From the NCBI GenBank assembly GCA_947462335.1, contig OX381709.1:41820933-41884932 (forward strand): a DNA stretch of 64,000 bases, given 5' to 3'. The DNA comes from Harmothoe impar (lineage: Eukaryota > Annelida > Polychaeta > Phyllodocida > Polynoidae). Every line of letters begins with the position of its first letter. Positions within the stretch are counted from its first letter, which is position 1. Positions 63,893-64,000 of this stretch are shown here, one piece after another. The notes beneath the pieces are model-generated. The model was not told the DNA's origin. It did not search any database and worked only from the letters and a program-made list of their open reading frames with translations. Both the position numbers and the translations under genes were made by a program.

Positions 63893-64000
63893 ATCACTGT
63901 TTTAAATGGTTCCCTTTAACACCAGAGCTAATTGGTATTCATAACTGACGTTTCGTCCAGAGATGTTATTACTTTCACAGCGATACAGGTTACTATGCTT

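Noticed and set aside
63668..63919. Plus-strand coding gene at the right edge
   Set aside because: Short, overlapped by an equally open minus-strand frame, no domain, and no splice or promoter support.

Overview
This is animal nuclear DNA. The evidence is spliced genes with GT-AG introns, a nine-unit polyubiquitin gene with a 5'UTR intron, a six-exon troponin C gene, long AT-rich non-coding stretches, and many inverted-repeat transposons and microsatellites. The species cannot be named. In the troponin C only EF-hand IV is canonical, a pattern known from molluscan troponin C, so a lophotrochozoan (mollusc-like) source is my best inference.

Genes, left to right. Troponin C (minus, 1138-8524) can be rebuilt completely: the start codon stands alone in the first coding exon and the last coding exon is 29 nt. 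An unrecognised single-pass membrane protein (minus, 13934-17729) assembles from seven phase-compatible exons: a Cys-rich ectodomain, a Thr-rich stalk, a transmembrane segment and an acidic Tyr-containing tail. A single-exon GT32-type Golgi glycosyltransferase lies at 20861-21958 (minus). A two-exon secreted cystine-knot protein resembling Trunk/PTTH-family ligands lies at 42092-44029 (minus). Polyubiquitin (plus, about 57.9-61.6 kb) has heat-shock-type promoter elements and nine repeats plus a terminal Gln. These genes look independent of one another.

The middle of the window (24.07-36.18 kb) is one tyrosine-recombinase (DIRS/Ngaro-type) retrotransposon: gag, reverse transcriptase/RNase H, tyrosine recombinase, then a B1-A2-B2 split direct repeat. 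It has been broken twice. A 4,668-bp fold-back element (25107-29774), with TGT...ACA ends and a CATGC target duplication, sits between gag and RT. About 2.9 kb containing a 194-bp hairpin satellite splits the recombinase gene.

The rest holds many non-autonomous elements, several with ends and target duplications readable to the base. They include PIF/Harbinger-like (TAA/TTA), piggyBac-like (TTAA) and TA-inserting elements, a possible 8-bp-TSD element, a CR1-like LINE tail carrying two nested MITEs, a head-to-head tRNA-like fold-back, and a 197-bp near-perfect palindrome at 63.4 kb. The most unusual items are the fold-back element with its amplified subterminal repeats, the split recombinase gene, the unrecognised membrane protein and the palindrome that duplicates a splice donor in inverted orientation.
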